Part shown: positions 1 through 6,614 of the stretch, piece by piece | How positions within the stretch are numbered: the stretch's first letter is position 1 | Layout of the letters: each line of letters starts with the position of its first letter | From: an uncultured bacterium | GTDB lineage: Bacteria; Hydrogenedentota; Hydrogenedentia; Hydrogenedentales; CAILVY01 | Assembly: GCA_937951485.1 (NCBI GenBank) | Contig: CALEDJ010000038.1 | Span: forward strand, 62,001-126,000 | Length of the DNA stretch: 64,000 bases | Direction: 5' to 3' | Notes under the pieces: generated by a model | Seen by the model: only the letters and a program-made list of their open reading frames with translations | The model's database searches: none | Told to the model about the DNA's origin: nothing | Translations under genes and position numbers: made by a program

Positions 1-1
1 A

Positions 2-811
2 ATGCCACCATGGAAAGGGAAACAGTTTGTGGGCGAGGCCTTCAGTCACCGGGAGGAATCGGGGCTGCACCGCTTCGCCGCGGTGGTCGGCGAAGGGTCC
101 ATCGAGGGCAGTTACCATTTTGAGAACGTGGACAACGTGGCGGAATTGCATGCGCAGTGGACGGACATCCCCGCGCGGTATCTCATTCGCCACCTGAATT
201 TCCCGGAACTGCTCGACGGCCCCATCACCGGCATGATTCGCTATACCATTGATTACGATGATCCGGGCACGCTGGAAGGCGCGGGTTCGTTCAACATCCG
301 CGACGGACGGTTCAGCGCCGATGTGCTGGCCGAACATTTCCAGGAGCAATTGCAGGAAGATCTCGCCGGGCTTCACGCCGCCCTCGCCTTTTCCCGATTC
401 TCCGCCGATGTGACGCTCGAAGGCGATATCGTGAAAGCGGAGAACCTGCTGCTGCGGCTCCAGGGCATCACCCTCTCCGGCGAAGGGCAATTTGTCACCG
501 ACGGCGATATGGATTTCCAACTGCGCGCCAGCATCACGCCGGCCACCGCCCGCCGCATCCCCGCCCTGCTGCGCAGTTTCAACATCGAAGGGCACCGCCT
601 CACCCAGAGCAACATCGAACTGGCGTTTGACATCAGCGGCCCCACCTTCAAGCCCGTCGGCGAGGTCACCGGCCTGCCTTCCATCGGCGTGACCCTGATC
701 AGCGGCGCGGGCGAAATGGCCTCGGAAGCCATCCGGATTATTGACACGCCTAGACAAATCCTCCTCGATCTGTTTAAGATCGTCGGCGGTATCGTTGGTC
801 CGGGGAAATAG
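2..811 (+). CDS. AsmA-like C-terminal region protein (5' partial)
   Basis: This is the C-terminal part of a larger protein that runs off the left edge; the ATG at position 2 is probably internal. The 269 visible residues alternate short beta strands with phrases typical of AsmA/TamB-like proteins, such as a layer reading VTLEGDIVKAENLLLRLQG followed by a GEGQFVTDGDMDFQL stretch. The tail (GVTLISGAGEMASEAIRIID) resembles the C-terminus of planctomycete-type AsmA-like proteins. Such proteins are envelope-anchored and implicated in lipid transport or outer-membrane assembly. The family call is from pattern only and the substrate is unknown. It is followed after about 50 bp by a zinc-ribbon gene on the same strand. 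Confidence 0.55.
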   Translation: MPPWKGKQFVGEAFSHREESGLHRFAAVVGEGSIEGSYHFENVDNVAELHAQWTDIPARYLIRHLNFPELLDGPITGMIRYTIDYDDPGTLEGAGSFNIRDGRFSADVLAEHFQEQLQEDLAGLHAALAFSRFSADVTLEGDIVKAENLLLRLQGITLSGEGQFVTDGDMDFQLRASITPATARRIPALLRSFNIEGHRLTQSNIELAFDISGPTFKPVGEVTGLPSIGVTLISGAGEMASEAIRIIDTPRQILLDLFKIVGGIVGPGK

Positions 812-864
812 GGGACCGCAGCCGGAAATAATCGTGACTGCGGCCCTGCAACATAAGCGACATC

Positions 865-1407
865 ATGGAAATCAAGATCGGTAAAAGTTCCCGCGCATGC
901 GCGGCATGTGGCCATCTTTTCGTGCACGAAGAGGAATTCCACTCCGTGGCCATCGCGGTCGAGGACGGGCTGCAACGCGAAGACTATTGCAGCGCATGCT
1001 GGACCATGGACCGCGCAGCGGACGCCTATTCCGCCTGGTCGCCGAAATTCTACGATCCGCTGGTTGCGGAACAGGAACCCCCGGAAGTATTCTCTCCCCT
1101 GCGGCAGTTGTTTTATGAGACGGTGGAAGCCGAAGACCGGACGGCGCAGGCCATGGCATTTCTGGCGGCCCAATTGCTGCGCCGCCAGAAGGTCTTTCGA
1201 CGCATCAAGGAATCCGACGAAGCGGACGGCGCGTCGCATATTCTGCTCTATGCCGACCGCATCGGCAACCGTTTGATCGAAGTAAGGGACCCCAACTTCA
1301 GTTACGCGGAAATGGAGACGGCGCGCCAGGCCCTGCTGGCCCGGCTCCAGGAATTGGAATTCCCGCAGACAGGCGAAGAACAGGTGGAAAATGCCCCCGT
1401 CGAGTAA
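865..1407 (+). CDS. Zinc-ribbon hypothetical protein
   Basis: A 180-residue cytoplasmic protein with no signal peptide. Two CxxC pairs at C12/C15 and C42/C45 form a likely zinc ribbon near the N-terminus. The rest is largely helical and charged. I do not recognise a characterised family. The last 17 bp overlap the start of the next gene, which encodes a SPOR-domain protein, so the two are probably translated together. No strong ribosome binding site is visible in front of the ATG at 865. A DNA-, RNA- or protein-binding adaptor role is possible but is only inference from the zinc ribbon. Confidence 0.7.
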   Translation: MEIKIGKSSRACAACGHLFVHEEEFHSVAIAVEDGLQREDYCSACWTMDRAADAYSAWSPKFYDPLVAEQEPPEVFSPLRQLFYETVEAEDRTAQAMAFLAAQLLRRQKVFRRIKESDEADGASHILLYADRIGNRLIEVRDPNFSYAEMETARQALLARLQELEFPQTGEEQVENAPVE

Positions 1408-2287
1408 AAACAAATGGCATCTGAACGGCGACCGGCTTACAGCCGAATTCAGTTCCGGCCAGTTGGTCATCGCCATATGTGTCTCGTTGTTCATCGCGCT
1501 GACCTGCTTTCTGCTGGGCGTGCTCGTGGGCCGTTATGACGGAACCGCGCGCATCGCGCGCCAGGAGGAATCCCGCACCATCGCCCCCCTCGCCGAAAGC
1601 GCAGACGCCGGGCGCGGCGTCCAGATCTCCCCGCGCGAAGACCTGATTCAGCCCCCCCCCGAAGACCCGGAGAGAAAAACCCCGGCTCCGGCCCCCCGCG
1701 CAATTCGGACCCTCAGCCCGCTCAAAGACCTGGACCCGCTGCCGCCGCCACCGCAGAGCGCCAGGGAAGCGGAAGCGCCCATTCCCGTAGCAAGACCTGC
1801 CCCCGTGGATGACTCGGCAGTACGGCCGGCCCCGGACCCAGCCGCCGACGCCTCCTCGCCCAAGCCCGTTGATGTGGCCGCTGCAACGTCGCCGCCGACA
1901 AGTCCGCCTGCCCAGGAAACGGCAACACCGCCCATCCCGGCGGAACGCGACATTGCCGTCCCGCCGCCGGACCCGGCCTCCGTACTGACGGTTGACCCGG
2001 TTGCAGTGGAGGTCGGGGCGAAGTCCACGCCCATCCCCCCATCGGAACGGGGCGCCTTCGGCATTCAGGTGGCCGCGTTCACCGGCGCCAATCGGGATGC
2101 CGCCGCCGCCGAATTCCAGCGACGGCTGCAGGAGAATGCCGGGCTGCACGCGGAGATAATCAGCGACCAGCAATATGCGCGCGTGGTCATCGTTGGATAT
2201 AAAGACCGCGTCTCCGCCAACGCAGCATGCGTGGAAATGAGAAAAAAGCCGGGATTTGCCGACGCTTTCGTGCGACCGCTTACCTAG
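1391..2287 (+). CDS. SPOR-domain membrane protein
   Basis: A 298-residue bitopic protein. A transmembrane helix lies at about residues 24-46, followed by a long Pro/Ala-rich linker (about 60-210) and a C-terminal SPOR domain from about residue 218 (FGIQVAAFTGANRDAAAAEF onward). SPOR domains bind denuded peptidoglycan, usually at division septa, so the domain should face the periplasm. The start at 1391 lies inside the end of the zinc-ribbon gene and has AGGTGG about five bases upstream. The extreme proline content of the linker is normal for periplasm-spanning spacers. The role is probably cell division or wall remodelling; the exact partner is unknown. Confidence 0.85.
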   Translation: MPPSSKNKWHLNGDRLTAEFSSGQLVIAICVSLFIALTCFLLGVLVGRYDGTARIARQEESRTIAPLAESADAGRGVQISPREDLIQPPPEDPERKTPAPAPRAIRTLSPLKDLDPLPPPPQSAREAEAPIPVARPAPVDDSAVRPAPDPAADASSPKPVDVAAATSPPTSPPAQETATPPIPAERDIAVPPPDPASVLTVDPVAVEVGAKSTPIPPSERGAFGIQVAAFTGANRDAAAAEFQRRLQENAGLHAEIISDQQYARVVIVGYKDRVSANAACVEMRKKPGFADAFVRPLT

Positions 2288-2312
2288 CGCAACTCAAGAG
2301 GCGATTTTCACT

Positions 2313-3188
2313 ATGAAGGTGGCAGTTGTTGGACCGGGAGCGATGGGATGCCTCTTCGCGGCGCGCCTGGCGCAGAGCAGGACAAAGACCTTCCTCGTGG
2401 ACCACAATTCGGCGCGGGCCGACCGGCTCGACAAGTCAGGCATTGCCGTGGAGACCGGCGCGGGTGAGTTCCTTGAACGCCCTTCCGTGGTCGCGCATAT
2501 CCCCACGGGCATGGATCTTATTATCGTGCTGACGAAATCGTACAGCACGAAGACGCTGCACTTTCCCCCCGAAACCCCCGTGCTCACGCTGCAAAACGGA
2601 CTGAACAACGCGGAGACCCTGTGCGCGCTGGTGGGCAGCGCCCGCGTGCTGGTCGGCGCCACCACGGAGGCGGCCACCCTCGTCGGCGAAGGCCGCACCC
2701 GCCATGTGGCCGCCGGCGTGACCAGTTTCGGCGCGTGGACTTCATGCCGCTGCGAGGGTGCAGCGGAAGTCCTGCGCAAGGCCGGTTTTGAAGTGGAGGT
2801 GACGGACACCCCCGGTCGGCTGATTTGGGAAAAGACCGCCATCAACGCCGGGATCAATCCGCTCACCGCCATCCTGAACGTGCCCAATGGCCGCCTGCTG
2901 CGTCTGTCCGAAGCACGGCAATTGATGCGCGATCTCGTGGTTGAAGCCACCAAGGTCGCCTCGACCGAAGGCTATCGCTTCGATTATAGCCTGGTCGAAA
3001 AGGCCGAAGCCGTCTGCGCAAAAACCGCCGACAACATTTCCTCGATGCTGCAGGATGTCCGCGCGGGAAAACAAACGGAGATTGAGGCCATCAGCGGCGA
3101 AATCCTGCGCCGGGCGCAGGCGGCGTCGCTCCCGACCCCCCGAACGCGTGTGATGCATCAACTGGTGCGGTCTCTGGAGGACAGGTGA
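2313..3188 (+). CDS. panE: 2-dehydropantoate 2-reductase (ketopantoate reductase)
   Basis: The enzyme reduces 2-dehydropantoate to pantoate with NADPH in pantothenate/CoA synthesis. The 291-residue protein opens with a Rossmann motif (VVGPGAMG, residues 5-12). It keeps the catalytic lysine K174 in WEKTAINAGINPLTAI, with N178 and N182, the LQNG motif at 93-96 and the conserved glutamate E256. Length fits the family. The frame is open upstream to 2256, but the Rossmann strand starts immediately after the ATG at 2313, which has AGAGG upstream, so that start is preferred. The stop overlaps the GTG start of the acyltransferase gene by three bases, implying translational coupling. Some PanE paralogues act on other 2-oxoacids. 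Confidence 0.9.
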   Translation: MKVAVVGPGAMGCLFAARLAQSRTKTFLVDHNSARADRLDKSGIAVETGAGEFLERPSVVAHIPTGMDLIIVLTKSYSTKTLHFPPETPVLTLQNGLNNAETLCALVGSARVLVGATTEAATLVGEGRTRHVAAGVTSFGAWTSCRCEGAAEVLRKAGFEVEVTDTPGRLIWEKTAINAGINPLTAILNVPNGRLLRLSEARQLMRDLVVEATKVASTEGYRFDYSLVEKAEAVCAKTADNISSMLQDVRAGKQTEIEAISGEILRRAQAASLPTPRTRVMHQLVRSLEDR

Positions 3189-3892
3189 AGCCCGCCAGCC
3201 TGCAATATGAAAGTCCCCAGGGCTTTTCCCTCTGGCAACGCACGCAACTCGCCGTGGTTCCCCCCCTGGTCGCCTTCGCATACAAGCGACTGGCCGCAAT
3301 GTGCGCCTTTGATGTGCGCGACAAGGAACACTTCCGGCATACGTACCACAGCCAGGGCCGCGTTCTGATTGCCTTCTGGCATGAATATCTCGGTCTCGCC
3401 GCGTGCCACTTCGCCGGATTCCCTGGCGCGCACACCCTCACCAGTTACAGTTTCGACGGCGAAATGGCTGCGCGGACGGTTGCCTGTTTTGGCATCAAAT
3501 CGCTGCGGGGTTCCTCATCGCGCGGCGGCGTCGCGGCGCTCAGCCAGTTGCAGACAGCCGCCGAACAGGGCATGTCGCTCGGCTGGACCCTCGATGGTCC
3601 GCGCGGCCCCCGCAGAAAGGCCAAAGGCGGCGTCGCCTATCTCGCCGGACAGACCGGCATGCCCATCGTCCCCAACGCCTATGCGATCAGCAAGTGCTGG
3701 CGCTTGAACTCCTGGGACCGGTTCGCCATCCCCAGGCCCGGCGCGCGGATTCTCGTCGCTTTTGCCCCGCCCATCCCCCCGCCGCCCGACACGTCCCGAG
3801 AAAGCATTGAAGCAACGCGACAAGAAGTCGAACAGTCTTTGAATGCGCTTCACAGCGTCCTCGAAGCCGAACTGGATGTTTCGCCGGATTGA
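3185..3892 (+). CDS. DUF374-type lysophospholipid acyltransferase family protein
   Basis: A 235-residue member of the DUF374 branch of the LPLAT superfamily. Diagnostic segments are FWHEYLG near residue 64, SYSFDGEMAARTVACFGIKS, the RGSSSRGGVAAL stretch and the DGPRGPRRKAKGGVAYLA block near residue 140. In Gram-negative bacteria this group is found beside lipid A and lipoprotein acylation genes and is thought to transfer an acyl chain to a lipid acceptor at the inner membrane. The GTG start overlaps the panE stop. The acceptor lipid cannot be read from sequence. Confidence 0.85.
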   Translation: MKPASLQYESPQGFSLWQRTQLAVVPPLVAFAYKRLAAMCAFDVRDKEHFRHTYHSQGRVLIAFWHEYLGLAACHFAGFPGAHTLTSYSFDGEMAARTVACFGIKSLRGSSSRGGVAALSQLQTAAEQGMSLGWTLDGPRGPRRKAKGGVAYLAGQTGMPIVPNAYAISKCWRLNSWDRFAIPRPGARILVAFAPPIPPPPDTSRESIEATRQEVEQSLNALHSVLEAELDVSPD

Positions 3893-3902
3893 CAGCCCGG
3901 CA

Positions 3903-3930
3903 GGATGGGTGCAGCGAAGCGAAACCCACC
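3903..3930. repeat. REP-like palindrome
   Basis: A 28-bp imperfect palindrome just downstream of the acyltransferase stop. The arms read GGATGGGT and AACCCACC around a core of GCAGCGAAGCGA. It resembles the widespread REP-type element whose consensus includes GGGTTTCGCTTCGCT. It may act as a mobile repeat or as a transcript-stabilising hairpin between two convergent genes. Confidence 0.5.
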
Positions 3931-3942
3931 ATCAGTGTCTGT

Positions 3943-3984
3943 CGGACCGGTCGGACATGTCGGACCAGTCAAACCAGTCGGACG
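3943..3984. repeat. 9-bp-period CGGACNNNT array
   Basis: Nearly five units of a 9-bp repeat follow each other: CGGACCGGT, CGGACATGT, CGGACCAGT, CAAACCAGT, then CGGACGGCA. Two further units in the opposite orientation lie at 4021-4040, and isolated GTCCGAC cores occur at 4092 and 4110. Direct and inverted copies together could fold the 245-bp gap between two convergent genes into a hairpin. The same 9-mer recurs at 59020-59072. Confidence 0.85.
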
Positions 3985-4137
3985 GCATGGACACGATGGA
4001 GAGGCAGGCGAACACGCAGGCGTCCGACTCGTCCGACCGGACAATGGGCCATCGTGATCCGCGCCGTTTCAATCACCCTGTGGACTTTCGCGTCCGACCC
4101 GGCCGCCCCGTCCGACCGGAAAGGCAACGCGGCGCGT

Positions 4138-5172
4138 CTATGTTGCACACGCGCCGCCATTGCCGCGCAATTGGCCGCAGGCCGCTTCGATGTCCTGGCC
4201 CTTTTCCTTGCGGATGGTCGCGGTGATGCCGCGTTCGCGGAGCACCGCCTGGAATGCCTGACAACGCGCCGGGGGCGACGGCGCGAAAGGCAGTTCCGGC
4301 ACGGGATTCCAGGGAATCAGGTTGACGGCGACATCCAGACCCCGCGCAAACGCGGCCAGTTCGTCGGCATCGCAGGCGGAATCATTGACGCCATCAAGGA
4401 GCACCCACTCCAGTGTGACTTGCCGGCCGCAGCGTTTCTGATAGCGTTGCAGCGCCGCCCGCAGCCGCTCGACGGGATAGCGTTTGTTCAGCGGCACAAG
4501 CCTGGACCGGAGTTCATTGTTGGCCGCATGCAGCGACACGCTCAGTCGCACCTGCCAGTCTTCTTCCGCGAAGCGTTCGATCCCTTTGATGTCGCCCGCA
4601 GTGGACACGGTGATCTTGCGCGCGCCGATGTGCAATCCCTGCGGGTGCATGATCAGGCGGATGCTTTTCAGCACCGCGTCATAGTTGTAGAACGGCTCGC
4701 CCATGCCCATATAGACGATGTTGGGCGTTCGCCCGGAAAGGTCCTCATCGCGTAAAAGCCAAAGCGCCTGTTCCACGATTTCGCCCGCATCGAGATTGCG
4801 TCGGTATCCCGCCGCGCCCGTGGCGCAGAAGGCGCATCTCAGGGGGCATCCCGCCTGCGAGGAGAGGCACAGCGTGATGCGGTCGCGGTCACGGATGAGC
4901 ACGCATTCCACCGCATCGCCGTCCGGCAGGCGCAACAGCGCCTTTCGCGTGCCGGTGGCCTCCGATTCGCGGATAGTGTCCAAGGTCAGTTGCGATGCGG
5001 TGAACGCTGCGGCAAGCCGGGCGCGCAGCGCTTTCGACAGGTCGCTCATGGCGTCGAAGTCAACTATGCGCTTCTGGTGAATCCATCGGAACAGTTGCGC
5101 GCCCTGATAAGGTTTCACATCAAGCGTTGCGGCAATTTCATCCGGAAACAGACCGGTCAGCGGGGTTTTCAT
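4138..5172 (-). CDS. rlmN: Dual-specificity 23S rRNA/tRNA A2503/A37 C2-methyltransferase
   Basis: A 344-residue radical SAM methyltransferase that adds a methyl group to C2 of adenosine in 23S rRNA and certain tRNAs. The cluster motif is CPLRCAFC (C109, C113, C116), preceded by the family-specific SSQAG. The resolving cysteine that carries the methyl intermediate is C332, in EAACGQL near the C-terminus. The glycine-rich VYMGMGEPFYNYD loop and the VSLHAANNELR and GVNDSACDADELA blocks are standard. Length is normal. Its start overlaps the 3' end of the lipoprotein gene by four bases (ATGA type). Confidence 0.95.
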   Translation of the reverse strand: MKTPLTGLFPDEIAATLDVKPYQGAQLFRWIHQKRIVDFDAMSDLSKALRARLAAAFTASQLTLDTIRESEATGTRKALLRLPDGDAVECVLIRDRDRITLCLSSQAGCPLRCAFCATGAAGYRRNLDAGEIVEQALWLLRDEDLSGRTPNIVYMGMGEPFYNYDAVLKSIRLIMHPQGLHIGARKITVSTAGDIKGIERFAEEDWQVRLSVSLHAANNELRSRLVPLNKRYPVERLRAALQRYQKRCGRQVTLEWVLLDGVNDSACDADELAAFARGLDVAVNLIPWNPVPELPFAPSPPARCQAFQAVLRERGITATIRKEKGQDIEAACGQLRGNGGACAT

Positions 5173-6026
5173 CGGCGTCTTTTCTTCTTTTCCGGTTCCG
5201 GTGCATCCATGGGTTGATAACGGCGTTCAGTGACAAAACGCGTCCGCGCGGCGATGTCGAACTGCGCATCGTCAATCGGCGTATTGAGAAAGAGTTCGCG
5301 CATGTCGAAGCGCATGAGCGCATCCTGGGCGGGAAACACCGATTCCACCTGCGTGGGGAAACGCACCCCGCCCTGCTCGTGATAGGCGTCCTTGCTGGTA
5401 ATGGCGACGATGCGTCCTTCGCGGTCCAGCAGTTCGCTGCGGCGCACGACCCACGGAACGCCTTCCAACTGCAGGCGGCGTCGCGGCCGCTTGCGCAGCC
5501 CGCCCGTCAACACTTCAATCGCGACGACGCCGCGCTCCGGGTCAAAAGCGGCGATCCGCACCTGTCGCGGATCGAGTTCGCTCCAGACCTCGGGCAGAAA
5601 CATCTCGCGCGCAATATCCGCCGGCGACACGGCATCGTCCACGCCTTCCACACGTTCGCCTTCGGACCGGTAGTAATATTGTCTTTCAGTGGGGAATTCG
5701 ATGATGAATTCCGGGCCGACGCAGGTCAACCGGAAGACCTGCTTGCCGTATTTCCGGCCGATCACCATCAGATCGGTCGGTGTTCGGAAATGGATGGCGC
5801 TTTCCCGGAGCAGCTGCGTGGCAGTCAGTTCCGGCGACTTCAGTGTAAAGGTCCCCGTCGCGCGAAACGTGTGAATGGCCGCGTCATTCGCGGCGAGGTC
5901 CTGCAGGATTATTTCCGGCGTCGGCGCGCCGGGCGGCAGACCGCGCGGTTGAAATTCCTCGCCCAGCCGGACACAGCCTCCCAAGACCATACAAACCGCC
6001 AGAACTGTTGCGGCCTTCTTGATCAT
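5169..6026 (-). CDS. Predicted outer-membrane lipoprotein (LolA/DUF4292-like)
   Basis: A 285-residue lipoprotein with a signal peptide (MIKKAATVLAVCMVLGGC) ending in the lipobox LGGC. The mature part is rich in beta strands and contains short phrases reminiscent of LolA/LolB-like carriers or DUF4292 (FRATGTFTLKSP, FEVE-like strands). The C-terminus is strongly basic (EKKKRRR). The function is unassigned; lipoprotein or lipid handling is a guess. The start at 6026 gives a proper signal peptide. A second start with the same ribosome binding site lies 21 bp upstream because the initiation region is duplicated. The gene is coupled to rlmN downstream. Confidence 0.75.
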   Translation of the reverse strand: MIKKAATVLAVCMVLGGCVRLGEEFQPRGLPPGAPTPEIILQDLAANDAAIHTFRATGTFTLKSPELTATQLLRESAIHFRTPTDLMVIGRKYGKQVFRLTCVGPEFIIEFPTERQYYYRSEGERVEGVDDAVSPADIAREMFLPEVWSELDPRQVRIAAFDPERGVVAIEVLTGGLRKRPRRRLQLEGVPWVVRRSELLDREGRIVAITSKDAYHEQGGVRFPTQVESVFPAQDALMRFDMRELFLNTPIDDAQFDIAARTRFVTERRYQPMDAPEPEKKKRRR

Positions 6027-6065
6027 CACAAACCTTATACCGTCCATCACAAACCTTATATCGTC
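6024..6065 (-). repeat. 21-bp tandem duplication of a translation start
   Basis: Two head-to-tail 21-bp units (6024-6044 and 6045-6065) differ at one base. Read on the minus strand, each carries AAGG followed by GTTTGTG and ATG, so the ribosome binding site and start codon of the lipoprotein gene are present twice. The unit is exactly seven codons, which keeps both starts in frame. Confidence 0.9.
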
Positions 6066-6104
6066 ACGCGCGGCAACCGGGCGATAAGTTCCGAATGTTC
6101 CAGG

Positions 6105-6127
6105 GTACAGGCTTTAGCCTGCGAGGG
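6105..6127. repeat. Dispersed palindrome CAGGCTTTAGCCTG
   Basis: The inverted repeat CAGGCT-TT-AGCCTG lies between the lipoprotein gene and the rpmB promoter. A near-identical copy (CAGGCTTCAGCCTG) occurs at 59109-59122 and a related palindrome at 49895-49916. It belongs to a family of short, nearly loopless intergenic palindromes in this window. Confidence 0.6.
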
Positions 6128-6178
6128 TTGTCCCAAAACCCGCACGATAAAGCGCGTATTCCAAACAAAAACGTCAAT

Positions 6179-6207
6179 TTGACAACTCGCCGCATGTATG
6201 CTATATT
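6179..6207 (+). promoter_or_regulatory. Sigma-70 promoter of rpmB
   Basis: A perfect -35 box TTGACA (6179-6184) is followed after exactly 17 bp by a -10 box TATATT (6202-6207). Transcription should begin near 6214 and leave a leader of about 64 bases before the rpmB start. This is the strongest promoter-like site seen in the window, as expected for a ribosomal protein gene. Confidence 0.8.
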
Positions 6208-6277
6208 CATGGGACATCCGGTCTGGAAGTGTAACACGCTTTGCGTAACGAACCCAAGGTTTCCCCAGGAGAGAGTC

Positions 6278-6538
6278 ATGGCTAGAGTATGTCAATACAG
6301 CGGCAAGCGGCCACAGGTCGGCCATCGGGTGGTCCGTCGCGGCAAAGCCAAGCGCGAAGGCGGCATCGGGCAGAACGTCACGGGCATCACCAAGCGCCGC
6401 TGGAAGCCCAATATACAGCGCATCCGCGTCGTGGACGAGAATGGGCGGGTTCAGCGCGTGCGCGTCTGTGCGCGCTATATCAAAGCGGGCAAGTTTGTGA
6501 AAGCGCCGCGCGGCAGCCGCAAAGCCGCCGCTGGTTGA
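6278..6538 (+). CDS. rpmB: 50S ribosomal protein L28
   Basis: An 86-residue basic protein of the large ribosomal subunit. It starts MARVCQYSGKRPQVGH and contains the L28 signatures GKRP, VS/RR-GKAK and KRRWKPNIQ. The start at 6278 is fixed by the strong ribosome binding site CAGGAGAGAG just upstream and by family length; the frame is open further upstream but that part holds the promoter. The gene stands alone, with its own promoter and terminator. One cysteine pair found in some L28 proteins is only partly present (C5 and C71 are visible). Confidence 0.95.
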   Translation: MARVCQYSGKRPQVGHRVVRRGKAKREGGIGQNVTGITKRRWKPNIQRIRVVDENGRVQRVRVCARYIKAGKFVKAPRGSRKAAAG

Positions 6539-6558
6539 GACGCAATTCCTTTTCAGAG

Positions 6559-6594
6559 CCGAAGGCGCTGTCGTTCATACGACAGCGCCTTCGG
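6559..6594. terminator. Bidirectional terminator between rpmB and gspD
   Basis: A perfect 15-bp stem (6559-6573 with 6580-6594) closes a six-base loop TTCATA. A short T-rich stretch (GTTTC) follows on the plus strand, and AATTG/AAAAGG lies on the other side. It sits between the rpmB stop and the convergent stop of the secretin gene, so it can terminate both transcripts. Confidence 0.85.
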
Positions 6595-6614
6595 TGTTTC
6601 CTGGAATATTGCGT

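Noticed and set aside
3943-4040. CRISPR array
   Set aside because: Units are 9 bp with three variable bases and no spacers of 25-40 bp; no cas genes are present.
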